DNA of 64,000 nucleotides from Balanoglossus misakiensis (Eukaryota > Hemichordata). The DNA lies in contig CM082598.2 of assembly GCA_040954595.2 (NCBI GenBank), positions 4,526,001 through 4,590,000 of the forward strand. Reading direction: 5' to 3'. The notes below the pieces were generated by a model that worked only from the letters and a program-made list of their open reading frames with translations, did not search any database and had not been told where the DNA came from. Shown here piece after piece: positions 13,565-50,004 of the stretch (positions are counted from its first letter, which is position 1; every line of letters starts with the position of its first letter). The position numbers and the translations under genes are program-made.

Positions 13565-16500
13565 GAGTGTGCGTGCAGCTAGTAGGTAAGATCTTGACGT
13601 GCGTTTCTGCAAATAGAATAATTTACCTTTTTCCATTAATTATGTTTGATACAAGACACTGTTTATGTTATTCTACATGTGGATATATAGTTAATCAATG
13701 TTCGACCACACACAACTTCCATCCCTTTTGTAAGATATGAGAGTAAAAATCTTGCCAAAATGAATAAATTAAAGCCCCATGGCATGGAAGTTGATAAAAA
13801 AATTAAGCTTTAAATAATCTCAGATATGCTTTTATTCTGTCAAAATGTTTAATGTTTAAAAGACTTCATAGTGCCTTTTCTACACTCCAATATTCAAAAG
13901 CGCTTTACAATCAAAGACATATAAAACGGAACATTATAACATGATATTGCTTTCTAGTATATCAAGAAAACACTTATTCATGACAAAATTTCTTTCCCCT
14001 CTCAACAGATTTGTATAGACGTGGATTGGAGAGAAAAAGAAGGTTCTTCATATTCCAGGCCTGGTATCTAATCGCTGCGCAAGTGGGAAACAAAATTTGA
14101 AAATCACGTATATCTTGGCCATGCATTTACATTTTAAGTAATTTTTTAAATCAAATTTTCATGAGAAATGACATTTTCCTGTCAGTTGAAGAAAATGTTA
14201 GTGTCTAAAGAACATATGTATAGATATATAAAAGCAGTCTGCTGAAGTGAATTGCCAGTGCTTTGGTCTGTGAAGAAATTCTAAAATGTAAAGACCATGT
14301 ATTATCGCACATTGTGTATCTCTTTTAAACCCTATCACCCCTAGTTCCCTCTCTAGAGCTCCAACCTTGCCGTAGAAAACGATGGTTTTGGACTGAACAG
14401 TGGCGGCGAAAAAGGGTTAAATGACCTGTTTTTGTACGAGGGGTTAATTGAAGCCACATGCCTGAGTCACAAAATTGAAGACGTGTAAGTCTACTGTTGT
14501 TTCTCTAGTCACATCAAAAGCCCCTGTGTGCCTGTAATAGAGGTCATTGCATTCAGAAATCATATTACATTAGCTATCATATCCAGATATATTTAATATT
14601 ATATTTCTTATGTAGTTAGTATTCATTGGTAGAAATGCACATGCATTAAATCTAGCTGTTTTTTTCAGAATAAGATTTAAAAAGTTAAAAAAGAAGAAGA
14701 AAGGAAACTAAAAAAAAATTGTTGATGTCGTTAACCCTACAACTGTGCTTGGATCCTTATTTAAATGTATTATTTTTACTATAAACGTAACAACTTTATG
14801 ACAAGTATGTTTTGTGGCACAATTTGTTGTAGAGGCAGTTAAAAATATGTTATATCCTGTGTTTCCGTTGTGGAAATCATCCCCTCTAGCTTCAGTACTT
14901 CTTGCAGCGAATTTCGGTTGACTGCAACTCAGGTGATAGTAGAAGACAAGATAAGACGAAAGATTACTTTCTTGGAGATTATTTTGTATTGGACTTCTCA
15001 AATTTTATGACAAATGTATGTGATGTTGCTAGAAACATATTTCCTGTGTTGATGCCAGTTAGTCAGAAAATGTGTCAATACAGAACACCTCCACTATGAC
15101 ATTTAATGTCATTTAAATCATTTACATAGTTTTTGGATACGGAAATCTGTGCCAAAAATGCAATTGCAATTAATTCTTAATTGTGTCGTCTGACAGACTA
15201 TATATATACATGGTTATGTTGAGAAACACCAACCATGTTGTATAAATGATATTATGTCGAGTGTGGTCTTCTGTATTGCAGTTTTCGAACTCGCGACAAT
15301 TCATATAGTGATGATTTGTCATTTGGAGGACATGGTTCTCTTGGTATCATGAAATTTAAAGCAGATGGCATCATAGTGCACAATTGGGAGTACTGTTATA
15401 CGGTTTGGACAGGATAAGGATTTGACTGGTTTTCCATGTTTAGTGGTATGATCGTTGCAGTACTGAAATAAGAACTATGAGTTCAACATTTTCGATAGGG
15501 ACGGTGGCTGTTCTTTTAAATTGCCAGTGCATGAACTGTATTTAGCTTGCCAATATAGCGTTTGTATGTACAGCAAAAACTGTTAACCAAATGGCATTAA
15601 TTTTGATTCAGTTGTCATATCTTTTGTGTGAAGTTGCAAACGCTATGTTGACAATACTGGCTGTTTTTCAACACTTTACAGAGTATATAACTAGGGATTG
15701 TCCTGAAACTCTTGGATAATTGCGACTGATCTCTTAGCAACAAGTCTTTCCTTACACGTGTTTCCTCACATAGACGTACAGTCTTTGTGAGAAAGTTCAA
15801 AACTCGACGTGCGATCTTCCATTTTCATGACACTGTTGGTTCCTTTAACGGGAAATGTTTGTATCTCTTAAAACACAATTTTTTCGGTCATCTCAGGAAA
15901 GGATTTATCCAGCTTATTGATTCATGGTGAGTTTTTTTACATGCTATATTCTTCCACTGTTGCTTAAAGTTCTACCACCCTGCTCGAGTAAACGAAGTTT
16001 CTATAAAGTCGTATTGCAAAGCAGGTACGTGTGGAGTAAAACCCATCAGACAATGGCAGATTCAGCATGCTTCAGTAATCAGAACATCGTTAAAAATGAC
16101 AAATGAAACAGAGATACTGACATTACCCCTTAAAGGAACAACGAAATGTGCAAAGGAATGGCATAGTTGCTATTTGTGATGTTTCAGTTTTACTTAAAAG
16201 TTTAACTTGAGTCGTATTCTTCGTGTTAGAAACACAAGAGATGGGTGCAAGTGGTCTACAACAGTCAGTTCATTAGCTGTAACTTCTTACTATTTTTCAG
16301 CATTTTTTACGTGTCAATTGCACTTTCAGTTAGGACTGTTGCACAGTTGTTGTCTTGGTTTAATAAGTAGAACAAGAAACTATAGTTGACAAACAAAACA
16401 AAAATGCTAAAAAACAGCCAAAGCTTACACCTAATGGGGAATTGACTGTTTTCACAAATACTGAAACTGCACAAACAAGTCTCAAGGTTATCTGGTGAAA

Positions 16501-17246
16501 ATCAGATGTAGAGATTGGCTTGTTTGCATCATTCAAGCCTTGTATCTGTATTCGCAGTTAGCTTATCGTCATCTGCCTACAGGCAAGGACTGCGAACAAC
16601 CCTACCTCTCATTTTCAGATTAACCTTCATTGCTTGGAATGTTTGTATTGCTAAAAACGATCTTAGATATAAACGAAGTTGAGAAAAGCTACCATCCAGT
16701 AAGCCTAGTAAATTCTGGGGAAGTACTAATGTTGTATTCCACATTTTTCGGTGTTGTGTTTTTATTTATAAATTTCCAAATGTTTGGTTAGTTTCCGGAC
16801 AACTGCAATGGTTCAACGACATCTATGGAAAATATCTGAAATATTTTAACTTCAAAAGGATGCTAATTCAATGTACTCGAAATTTTCCTAGATGTTTTAA
16901 AACGGAATTATGTGGTCTTGTTCAACACTATGACTACCTCAGAATTTATTACTCTTACTTTATGCAACTTTAGGATAAACGTCTTTGTGTTGTAGAATCC
17001 AGATGACATAGTTTGGGTATGGTTAATCATACAGACAGATTTAATGTTGTTCAGAATTTATATATCATGTTTTATATGAGGTCTGCAAAAGCAGGTTGAA
17101 ATGCCTAGTACCTGGACTGTCCTATCACAACTGTAAATGTGTTTTGTTATCATTTGAAAAATTAAGGACTAAATTCAGTTGTTGCTGTACACACATGTAC
17201 AGTTTGTTTTGCGTATAGTAAAGACATATGAACCAGATGTTAGTTA

Positions 17247-17452
17247 CTGTAAAACGGGTTATTTTTGCAAAAGGAAAATTTCGCGATATGAAAAGAGACA
17301 ACTGTTATGCGAGGATTAATTTTCTCCTTCTCCTATTTTTACTGCATTGTTATCTCTGAAATTTTTTTTACGTGACTTTTTATTTTCACGTTATTTTGGC
17401 TCTCGCGTATTTTGTGAAAATTTAATACTCGCGAAAATAACCCGTTTTAAAG
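17247..17452. mobile_element. TA-flanked MITE, 'CGGGTTATTT' variant
   Basis: The termini CTGTAAAACGGGTTATTT and AATAACCCGTTTTAAAG are flanked by TA on both sides. The interior has the same TCGCGATAT...ATTTTGGCTCTCGCGTATTT layout as 39023-39230, so this is a diverged subfamily. Confidence 0.8.
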
Positions 17453-19110
17453 TATTTTGTCCTGCTTTGGAAGTAGATCATGTTTTTGATACAAATGAGA
17501 AATGATGGCAAAAATCTTCAAAAGTTACAGCCACTGTCCCTGTTAGTCTCTTCAGAAGTACTGTACTTTCTTCGATTTGTAGATATCTTCGATTGGCTAA
17601 GCTTCTCTGTAAAAAGTTGTTTGTCGCAGAAATTTGCATACATTTTTTTTTCAATTAATATGGAAACGTTTCAGATGTACTGAACAATACGTGTATTTAG
17701 AGAATGTTAGAGCAATACTTTTATTTAGAGAATGTTAAGGAAAGTCGATAGTCAAGAGGGGCATATAATAATGCACCTGATTGATATAATATTAATGTAA
17801 AAATTTCTAATATGCTGGAGTGTAACACGCATACAGTCAAATTTCGAGGGTGAAACCATTTCTCAACAATTCGGGAATTTAAGTATGTCGAACAATATAT
17901 ATGGCGAAAAGATTTTAACTCAGTGGGTCTGAGAAGAGACTTTGCTTTTTTACCTTGCACCACATTTTAAAACCCTAAACTCGATATTTCCAAATCATGA
18001 CTCTTAAATGCAAAGTGTTTTATTTGAAACATTTATCGACCATTTGAATTGTGAAGTCTAGTTGAATTTGGTTAATATATGCATAGTGGTATTTGATAAC
18101 AAGGCAAAGTCTTTCTGTTGAACGAATGACCCAAAAAATTAGTGTGAAGTCGTTTGAAATTGGGTAAAGGCATTATCTTGTTAAACTAACAGTTCATGTT
18201 AAATTGTGTCATAGTTGAAATGAAATTCTTGTATACACCAAGTAAGAAACTGTTATTTTAACTAGGAAATGCCCTTTTTTACCAAAGTTAAGTGTAATTG
18301 GTTTTGTTTTATACTGCAGATAGTTTCGAATGGTGACAAACGTTACAGTGTGCATACTGATGTTTTAGGATTCTGGAGAAAAATTTAGTGCAAACTACAT
18401 TTCCTATTCCTGTACTATAATCACTTCAAATTACAATAAGTAATCATCTGCCTTCTGAAGTTGTTTATATTTTCTAGGAAAATCCCACTTCTTTTGACAT
18501 CAGTAGAAGTTGTTAATTGTATGAATTAATATGATGATTATTATATTATCAAACGCGAGTACTTATATCAAGAAATTGTACATATTAAGTGATAATTTTA
18601 TCACTAAGGTGAGGAGCTTCAAATCAAAAGGTTGCAATTTTGAGAAGTTATGCAGGGAACAAAATTGAATTAATTATTCCAAAGATTTTTGATGTACATT
18701 AGGGGAGTTTTCTCTCTATATATAAACCCAGGAAAAGGCAGTAATTTTATAGGAGTAAAAAATTCATTGTTATTTGGCTGAAAACATATGGGGAATATAA
18801 GTGTGTTTTATGACAAAATGTTCAATGCTAAGCATGTATTCATGTATACGTCAAAGTGTAAACATTGTAATATATTTGCCTTTCATGTATTAAATGTGAC
18901 TCCAACATTGCATAATGACTGGGATTGGATTAATCAGCTGCTTGGGGGATTCAGTAACTATACTGTCTGATGTCATCAAGGTTCTTATATACCCATTATC
19001 ATACCTGGCTAAGGTTCTTATCAAAAATCGAGGTTCTTACATGATGCTGTGGATCGAATCTAAACTTTGAATATACTCTAACCATAACTTGTCAACAAAA
19101 AACAAACGTG

Positions 19111-19136
19111 ACCATATTTATTTATTTATTTATAAA
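19111..19136 (-). terminator. Possible poly(A) signals for the thioesterase
   Basis: The repeated TTTATT on the + strand reads AATAAA on the - strand, about 210-230 bp past the thioesterase stop codon. It lies in simple AT-rich sequence, so support is weak. Confidence 0.35.
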
Positions 19137-19342
19137 TAACAAACAAACAAACATGTCAATAACAAACATTTCTGTTTATTATGTAAATCAATAACAACAA
19201 AACAAACAAATGGCAAAGAAGTTAACTTTGTCATCACAGTCAATATTTCTTTTAATTGTGTATTTTTGGAATCTCCTTTGTATTTCTATTGACACAACTT
19301 CCTGACACATTTTTGCCACTTCGAAAACAACAAAACTTCACA

Positions 19343-19987
19343 TTACAATTTGCTCTTTTCGTTCATACGAATTCTCTCTAAACCTTCACACATCTTCTGC
19401 GGTAACTTCTCCACCGAATGATCGGTTTCCGTATTCACAAATGCATGGATGCAAGTTCCAATGGCACTGGCTGTTTCCTCAAACGACCCCAAGTGGGTAG
19501 AGTCTAGGTGTCCACCACATGCAGGTAATTGGTGCTCAGTGGAGTTCTTCTCAGCAAATACTGCGACTGCGTACGTCACGCTCGATTTTCCAACGCGGGA
19601 TACAGCCAGACCTGCCAGCACCACATCCGGGAAACTCAATGGTTTCTTGAAAGTGCACTGCGTATGCACCATATACCCCACAACATCTGATGATCTCAGA
19701 TTGATATCCAAACCGCAGTGCCTTATCAAGTACTGGTTGATGACGGTATCGAAATATGAATAGTAAACGCTGTTATTGACATGTCCGTACATGTCTGTAT
19801 CTGCTACGCGCACTTGAATTGGAAGAAAATACTTGTAATAGTGACGCTGCAGTCTAGCACCATCTGCCTCTGATTCGTTACCATGGCAATGACGCATAAA
19901 CAAACAAGATGGTGCGTAATTGGTTCTTCCAGGAAGAGGCAAGCTTCTGGCTACTCGCTGGAGACTTGCTGCCATGGTAACTGCCAA
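19343..19987 (-). CDS. Hotdog-fold acyl-CoA thioesterase-like, probably mitochondrial
   Basis: Single-exon gene of 214 residues, probably hydrolysing acyl-CoA thioesters (4HBT/YbgC-like fold). The signature RVADTDMYGHVNN is at residues 60-72. Asp65 aligns with the catalytic Asp of bacterial 4-hydroxybenzoyl-CoA thioesterase. Hotdog strands follow: the FKKPLSFPDVVLAGLAV segment (113-129), SSVTYAVAVF (135-144) and ASAIGTCIHAFVN (173-185). Residues 1-37 have several Arg and no acidic residue, which suits a mitochondrial presequence. About 20 residues (roughly 149-170) appear inserted between the last two core strands. I chose the first Met because the presequence starts there; Met5 is an alternative. 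Substrate unknown. It is divergent from NUP205, 808 bp away. Confidence 0.85.
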   Translation of the reverse strand: MAVTMAASLQRVARSLPLPGRTNYAPSCLFMRHCHGNESEADGARLQRHYYKYFLPIQVRVADTDMYGHVNNSVYYSYFDTVINQYLIRHCGLDINLRSSDVVGYMVHTQCTFKKPLSFPDVVLAGLAVSRVGKSSVTYAVAVFAEKNSTEHQLPACGGHLDSTHLGSFEETASAIGTCIHAFVNTETDHSVEKLPQKMCEGLERIRMNEKSKL

Positions 19988-20795
19988 TTAAGAAAAAGAG
20001 AAGTTAAGCATTACACGTATATTAACCATAAATTGAGCAATTTATATGAAGGAAATTATATAAAATGATAATCGATTTGTTCTTTTGTTGGTATCATTAT
20101 ACACTTATGTGCATATAAGTATGATTGTCCAATTGTCCTTGTACCAAGCCAGGGTGAATAAAATCGGTTCAAGCCTGCCTTGAGTAATGGCCGGCTAGGG
20201 ATGAACAGTTAGACCCCAGTCTAGTCCCCTGGACTTTGCCCGGGAGACTAACAAACCAGACCCCAGATTTCAGCAATGCATAATGCAATAACAACATATA
20301 GTGAGTGCTACTGTAGATTTCTCCAGCATTGAAAGAGATCATGAGTTTGTGATGGTGATGCCCCCCCCCCCCCGGATGCCCCACAGTCGTGTGAGGGCTG
20401 TGTTTACACGCCGATCGTTTGTGTCATAGGCGATCGCCGTGTGAACACACAACCTTCAGCACGTATGGAGTGTACTGCAGGGATTGGAGCAAGTTTAAAG
20501 TTAGTTTTAATTCTCTGTGACGAACAATCGTACACACTTTGCAGCTATATAGTATTTTGAACCCACTCACCTGATCGGCAGAATGGCACTGACGAAGGGG
20601 GTGTGTCACAACTTTTATCACGTGTCTTCCATGTGACTAGGAAACCGACATTTTATTTTCATCGAATACTACACCGCCAACGGTAAAATTTTATTTTCGT
20701 TTGTCTTTCGATATGTTTTGTACTTGTGGGAGGTTTAAGGTCAAAGGTGAAAAGTCAAGTAATACACATGCGCAATCTGACATCAACAGAACAAA
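19988..20795. promoter_or_regulatory. Head-to-head intergenic region (candidate bidirectional promoter)
   Basis: 808 bp separate the start codons of the thioesterase (-) and NUP205 (+). No coding exon was recognised. An imperfect inverted repeat surrounds CGATCG at about 20400-20450, and a poly-C run lies near 20360-20374. No clear TATA box was seen. That it works as a shared promoter is inference from arrangement only. Confidence 0.45.
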
Positions 20796-45582
<24,787 letters not shown>

Positions 45583-45590
<8 letters not shown>

Positions 45591-45751
45591 GCATACAGGA
45601 CTCTAGAACTTTATTAATCATACATTGACTGAACTCTTTGCTATCACTAATCAGTGATGTAGTCGGACACAGTGAGAAACAGGACTCTAGAACTTTATTA
45701 ATCATACGCTGACTGAACCCGTTGCTATCACTAATCAGTGAGGTAGTTGGA
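45583..45751. repeat. 85-bp tandem duplication spanning the NUP205 stop codon
   Basis: CACAGTGAG...ACAGGACTCTAGAACTTTATTAATCATAC begins at 45583, including the last codons and the TGA, and again at 45668. Both copies continue to TAGT(C/T)GGA. Only the first stop is in frame with NUP205. Confidence 0.88.
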
Positions 45752-46384
45752 CTCGTACGGAAGGAAATTTTTACATAAAAGGATTGGAATATGAATTTCA
45801 AAGAACTACATTGAAAATTTTTTGCATACTACATACAGCTGTTACTGGCCTGGGTCTGTTATTCTATGAAGTTTTCAGTCTATATGATTTCTTTGTCAAA
45901 ATACTTGTTTCATAAATTCATAAATTTGCAAAATCTCAGCTGAACATTTTGATACACTTCAAGAAACCATTATTTTGCCATTGCTCAGTTGATGAAAATT
46001 GATCTTCTTGGTTGAAATTGCAAAAACTGGCCTGCCACTTAAGCTGACTATATATGAGAAACCAGAGATTTTATATCGAGACATTTTTTACCGACAAGAT
46101 TTTGTAAACAGTTTACAATCTCAATTATGGATGTAACCTTGGCAGATGAAGAATTTTCAATACAATATGATGCAGATTTATTCACAAGTACTTTTGTTGG
46201 TGTATGGTTGTTTATATGTAAGCACTCAAGCAGGTAAAAATAATGATATTGTGTTGTTTGAGAGAATATCTCTCCCTTATAATCATAAATAAGTTGTTGT
46301 TGTTTTTAAAATAGCCTTGGACCATAGTCCTTCTACTACAGAGACTATGATTGGCCCAGGAGCTCCATTTTATAAATGCAAGAT
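45752..46384. other. NUP205 3' flank
   Basis: AT-rich sequence between the stop-spanning duplication and the palindrome. No coding signal or convincing AATAAA was identified. Confidence 0.5.
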
Positions 46385-47397
46385 CCTGATTGGCTGTTTG
46401 CAGCTGGAGTGCTGGCTTACAGCATTAGCATACATATATGCAAATTGTCTCATGCAGTATTTCCTGTCAACAGATCTCTGATTGGTCAGTCTTTCCAGGC
46501 AAAATTTGTTTATCAATAGACTTGTACAAAATTATGAATAATTCCTCTTCAGAGGCGGCCATGCTTTGTATAGCTGCAGTTTTTTTTTCATGTCCATGTT
46601 TGCTCTGAATTTCCCAGTGAAAAACTAAATTTGACCTTCCCATTTTCCACACTTGGGTTTACTATTCTCACCTGAAGATGTGACCATTTGAGGTAAGCCA
46701 TGCTGTTGTTATTTCTCTGTGAACAGAACCTATGTCTGCAAGTCCAGGAGAATTTTCTAGAAACATTGCGTAATCTTTCACTGGGGGGGGGGGGGGCTTT
46801 TGTTCAAGCAAGCATGGAGAGACAGACATGCTTCTGTTGCCAATGGCTACACCCTTTGTATCATTGAACGTATCAAGCTCAAAACTTGCCTATTTATGTA
46901 TCTCTAAATTCACAAATACAACTTCTGAGGATTTCATTTCTGTTATTTTAGTGGTGTATTTTTCTACATGAAACTAATTACATGTACTTTTATTTTATTT
47001 CAACGTAGTGGATGCAACACTTCACCAAGCCCAACTGAGTGTGACTTTTGGTATGGTGACATGAGAACTGGTCTTCAATGGAGCAGTGAATTAAGGTACG
47101 TCACTCATTTCACTTTATTCAATGGGATTCAGTCAGTCAGATGTATTGATGGCAGACAATCATGTTGACTCCCCAGATAATATTGTATTATGTTCATTGG
47201 GGTATTTGTCCATGGTCAAATTTTCTAGGGCAATATCAAAAAATGTGTCTACATGAAACTAATTACATGCACTTTTATTTTTTAATTTTTTTCGACATTG
47301 TGGATGCAACACTTCAAGTTCAGCTGAAGATGAATTTTGGTATGGTGATGTGAGAAGGTGGTCTCCAATGGAGCAGTGAAGGTAATTTGCTCTATAT
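46385..47397. repeat. Foldback element, left outer arm
   Basis: Mostly unique sequence with about 30 visible differences or fewer from its inverted partner. It contains two diverged direct copies of an ~85-nt cassette (47009-47096 and 47302-47381) starting TGGATGCAACACTTCA. An ATGCAAAT octamer-like site lies near 46438. Confidence 0.8.
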
Positions 47398-50004
47398 ACT
47401 TTATCAGAAGCTGGTAATTCTTAATGATAGTATATTTGTCTCAAATTTAATATTCAAAATGGCCGCCAAAGTTATTGGTTAATTGCAGTGAGGGATCTAC
47501 ATAGACTTCCTGAATGCTGCTAATTTTAAATGATAGTATAATTGTCTCAAATTTAATATTCAAAATGGCCACCAAATTTAGTGGTTAATTGCAGTGAGGG
47601 ATCTACATAGACTTTATCAGAAGCTGGTAATTTTAAATGATAGAATAATTGTCTCAAATTTAATATTCAAAATGGCCGCCAAAGTTATTGGTTAATTGCA
47701 GTGAGGGATCTACATAGACTTTATCAGAAGCTGGTAAATTTAAACGATAGTATAATTGTCTCAAATTTAAAGTTCAAAATGGCCGCCAAATTTAGTGGTT
47801 AATTGCAGTGAGGGATCTACATTGACTTTCTGAATGCTAGTAATTTTAAATGATAGTATAATTGTCTAAAAGTCTAAATGGCTACAAAAATATTGGATAA
47901 TTGCAGTGAGGAATCTACGTAGGATTTCTGAATGCTGGTAATTTTAAATGATAGTATAATTGTCTCAAATTTAACATTCAAAATGGTCTCCAAATTTTAG
48001 TGGTTAATTGCAGTGAGGAATCTACGTAGGATTTCTGAATGCTGCTAATTTTAAATGATAGAATAATTGTCTCAAATTTAATATTCAAAATGGCCGTCAA
48101 AGTTATTGGTTAATTGCAGTGAGGGATCTACATAGACTTTATCAGAAGCTGGTAATTTTAAATGATAGTATAATTGTCTCAAATTTAAAGTTCAAAATGG
48201 CCGCCAAATTTAGTGGTTAATTGCAGTGAGGGATCTACATAGACTTTATCAGAAGCTGGTAATTTTAAATGATAGTATAATTGTCTCAAATTTAAAGTTC
48301 AAAATGGCCGCCAAATTTAGTGGTTAATTGCAGTGAGGGATCTACATTGACTTTCTGAATGCTAGTAATTTTAAATGATAGTATAATTGTCTAAAATTCT
48401 AAATGGCTACCAAAAATATTGGATAATTGCAGTGAGTGATCTACATAGACTTTCTGAATACTGGTAATTTTATATGATAGTATAATTGTCTCAAATTTAA
48501 AATTCAAAATGGCTGCAAATTTAGTGGTAAATTGTAGTGAGATTTTCTGAATGCTGGTTATTATAAATGATAGTATAATTGTTTCAAATTTAAAATTCAA
48601 AATGGCCGCCAAATTTAGTGGTTAATTGCAGTGAGGGATCTACATAGACTTCCTGAATGCTGCTAATTTTAAATGATAGTATAATTGTCTCAAATTTAAC
48701 ATTCAAAATGGCCGCCAAATTTAGTGGTAAATTGCAGTGAGGGATCTACATAGACTTCCTGAATGCTGCTAATTTTAAATGATAGTATAATTGTCTCAAA
48801 TTTAACATTCAAAATGGCCGCCAAATTTAGTGGTAAATTGCAGTGAGGGATGTACATAGACTTCCTGAATGCTGCTAATTTTAAATGATAGTATAATTGT
48901 CTCAAATTTAATATTCAATATGGCCACCAAATTTAGTGGTTAATTGCAGTGAGGGATCTACATAGACTTCCTGAATGCTGCTAATTTTAAATGATAGTAT
49001 AATTGTCTCAAATTTAACATTCAAAATGGCCGCCAAATTTAGTGGTTAATTGCAGTGAGGGATCTACATAGACTTTCTGAATGCTCGTAATTTTATGATA
49101 GTATAATTCTCAAATATTGCATTCAAAATGGCCGCCAAATTTAGTGGTTAATTGCAGTGAGGGATCTACATAGACTTTCTGAATGCTGGTAATTTTATGA
49201 TAGTATAATTCTCAGATATTACATTCAAAATGGCCGCCAAATTTAGTGGTTAATTGCAGTGAGGGAACTACATAGACTTTCTGAATGCTGGTAATTTTAT
49301 GATAGTATAATTCTCAGATATTGCATTCAAAATGGCCGCCAAATTTAGTGGTTAATTGCAGTGAGGGATCTACATAGACTTTCTGAATGCTGGTAATTTT
49401 GTGATAGTATAATTCTCAGATATTGCATTCAAAGTGGCCGTCTAATTTAGTGGTTAATTGCAGTGAGGGATCTACATAGACTTTCTGAATGCTGGTAATT
49501 TTATGATAGTATAATTCTCAGATATTACATTCAAAATGGCCGCCAAATTTAGTGGTTAATTGCAGTGAGGGAACTACATAGACTTTCTGAATGCTGGTAA
49601 TTTTATGATAGTATAATTCTCAGATATTGCATTCAAAATGGCCGCCAAATTTAGTGGTTAATTGCAGTGAGGGATCTACATAGACTTTCTGAATGCTGGT
49701 AATTTTGTGATAGTATAATTCTCAGATATTACATTCAAAATGGCCGCCAAATTTAGTGGTTAATTGCAGTGAGGGAACTACATAGACTTTCTGAATGCTG
49801 GTAATTTTATGATAGTATAATTCTCAGATATTGCATTCAAAATGGCCGCCAAATTTAGTGGTTAATTGCAGTGAGGGAACTACATAGACTTTCTGAATGC
49901 TGGTAATTTTATGATAGTATAATTCTCAGATATTGCATTCAAAATGGCCGCCAAATTTAGTGGTTAATTGCAGTGAAGGTTCTACCATAGACTTTCTGAA
50001 TGCT
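47398..50004. repeat. Left tandem-repeat arm (~25 copies of ~105 bp)
   Basis: The unit contains GATAGTATAATTGTCTC, TTCAAAATGGCCGCCAAA, TTTAGTGGTTAATTGCAG and GGGATCTACATAGACTT. Spacing is about 106-107 bp in the outer half and about 103 bp in the inner half (from ~49024), where copies are also more alike. Short ORFs in it are repeat translations. Confidence 0.93.

Larger units (their letters stand above)
13565..19342. other. Cryptochrome 3' region / intergenic
   Basis: AT-rich DNA with no recognisable exon. A piece of the 'GGGACAAAG' MITE sits at 13616-13772, right after the stop. It contains AATAAA at 13763, which could serve as a poly(A) signal. A 90-bp MITE lies at 14325-14420 and a TA-flanked MITE at 17247-17452. 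Short ORFs here show no family resemblance. Confidence 0.6.
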
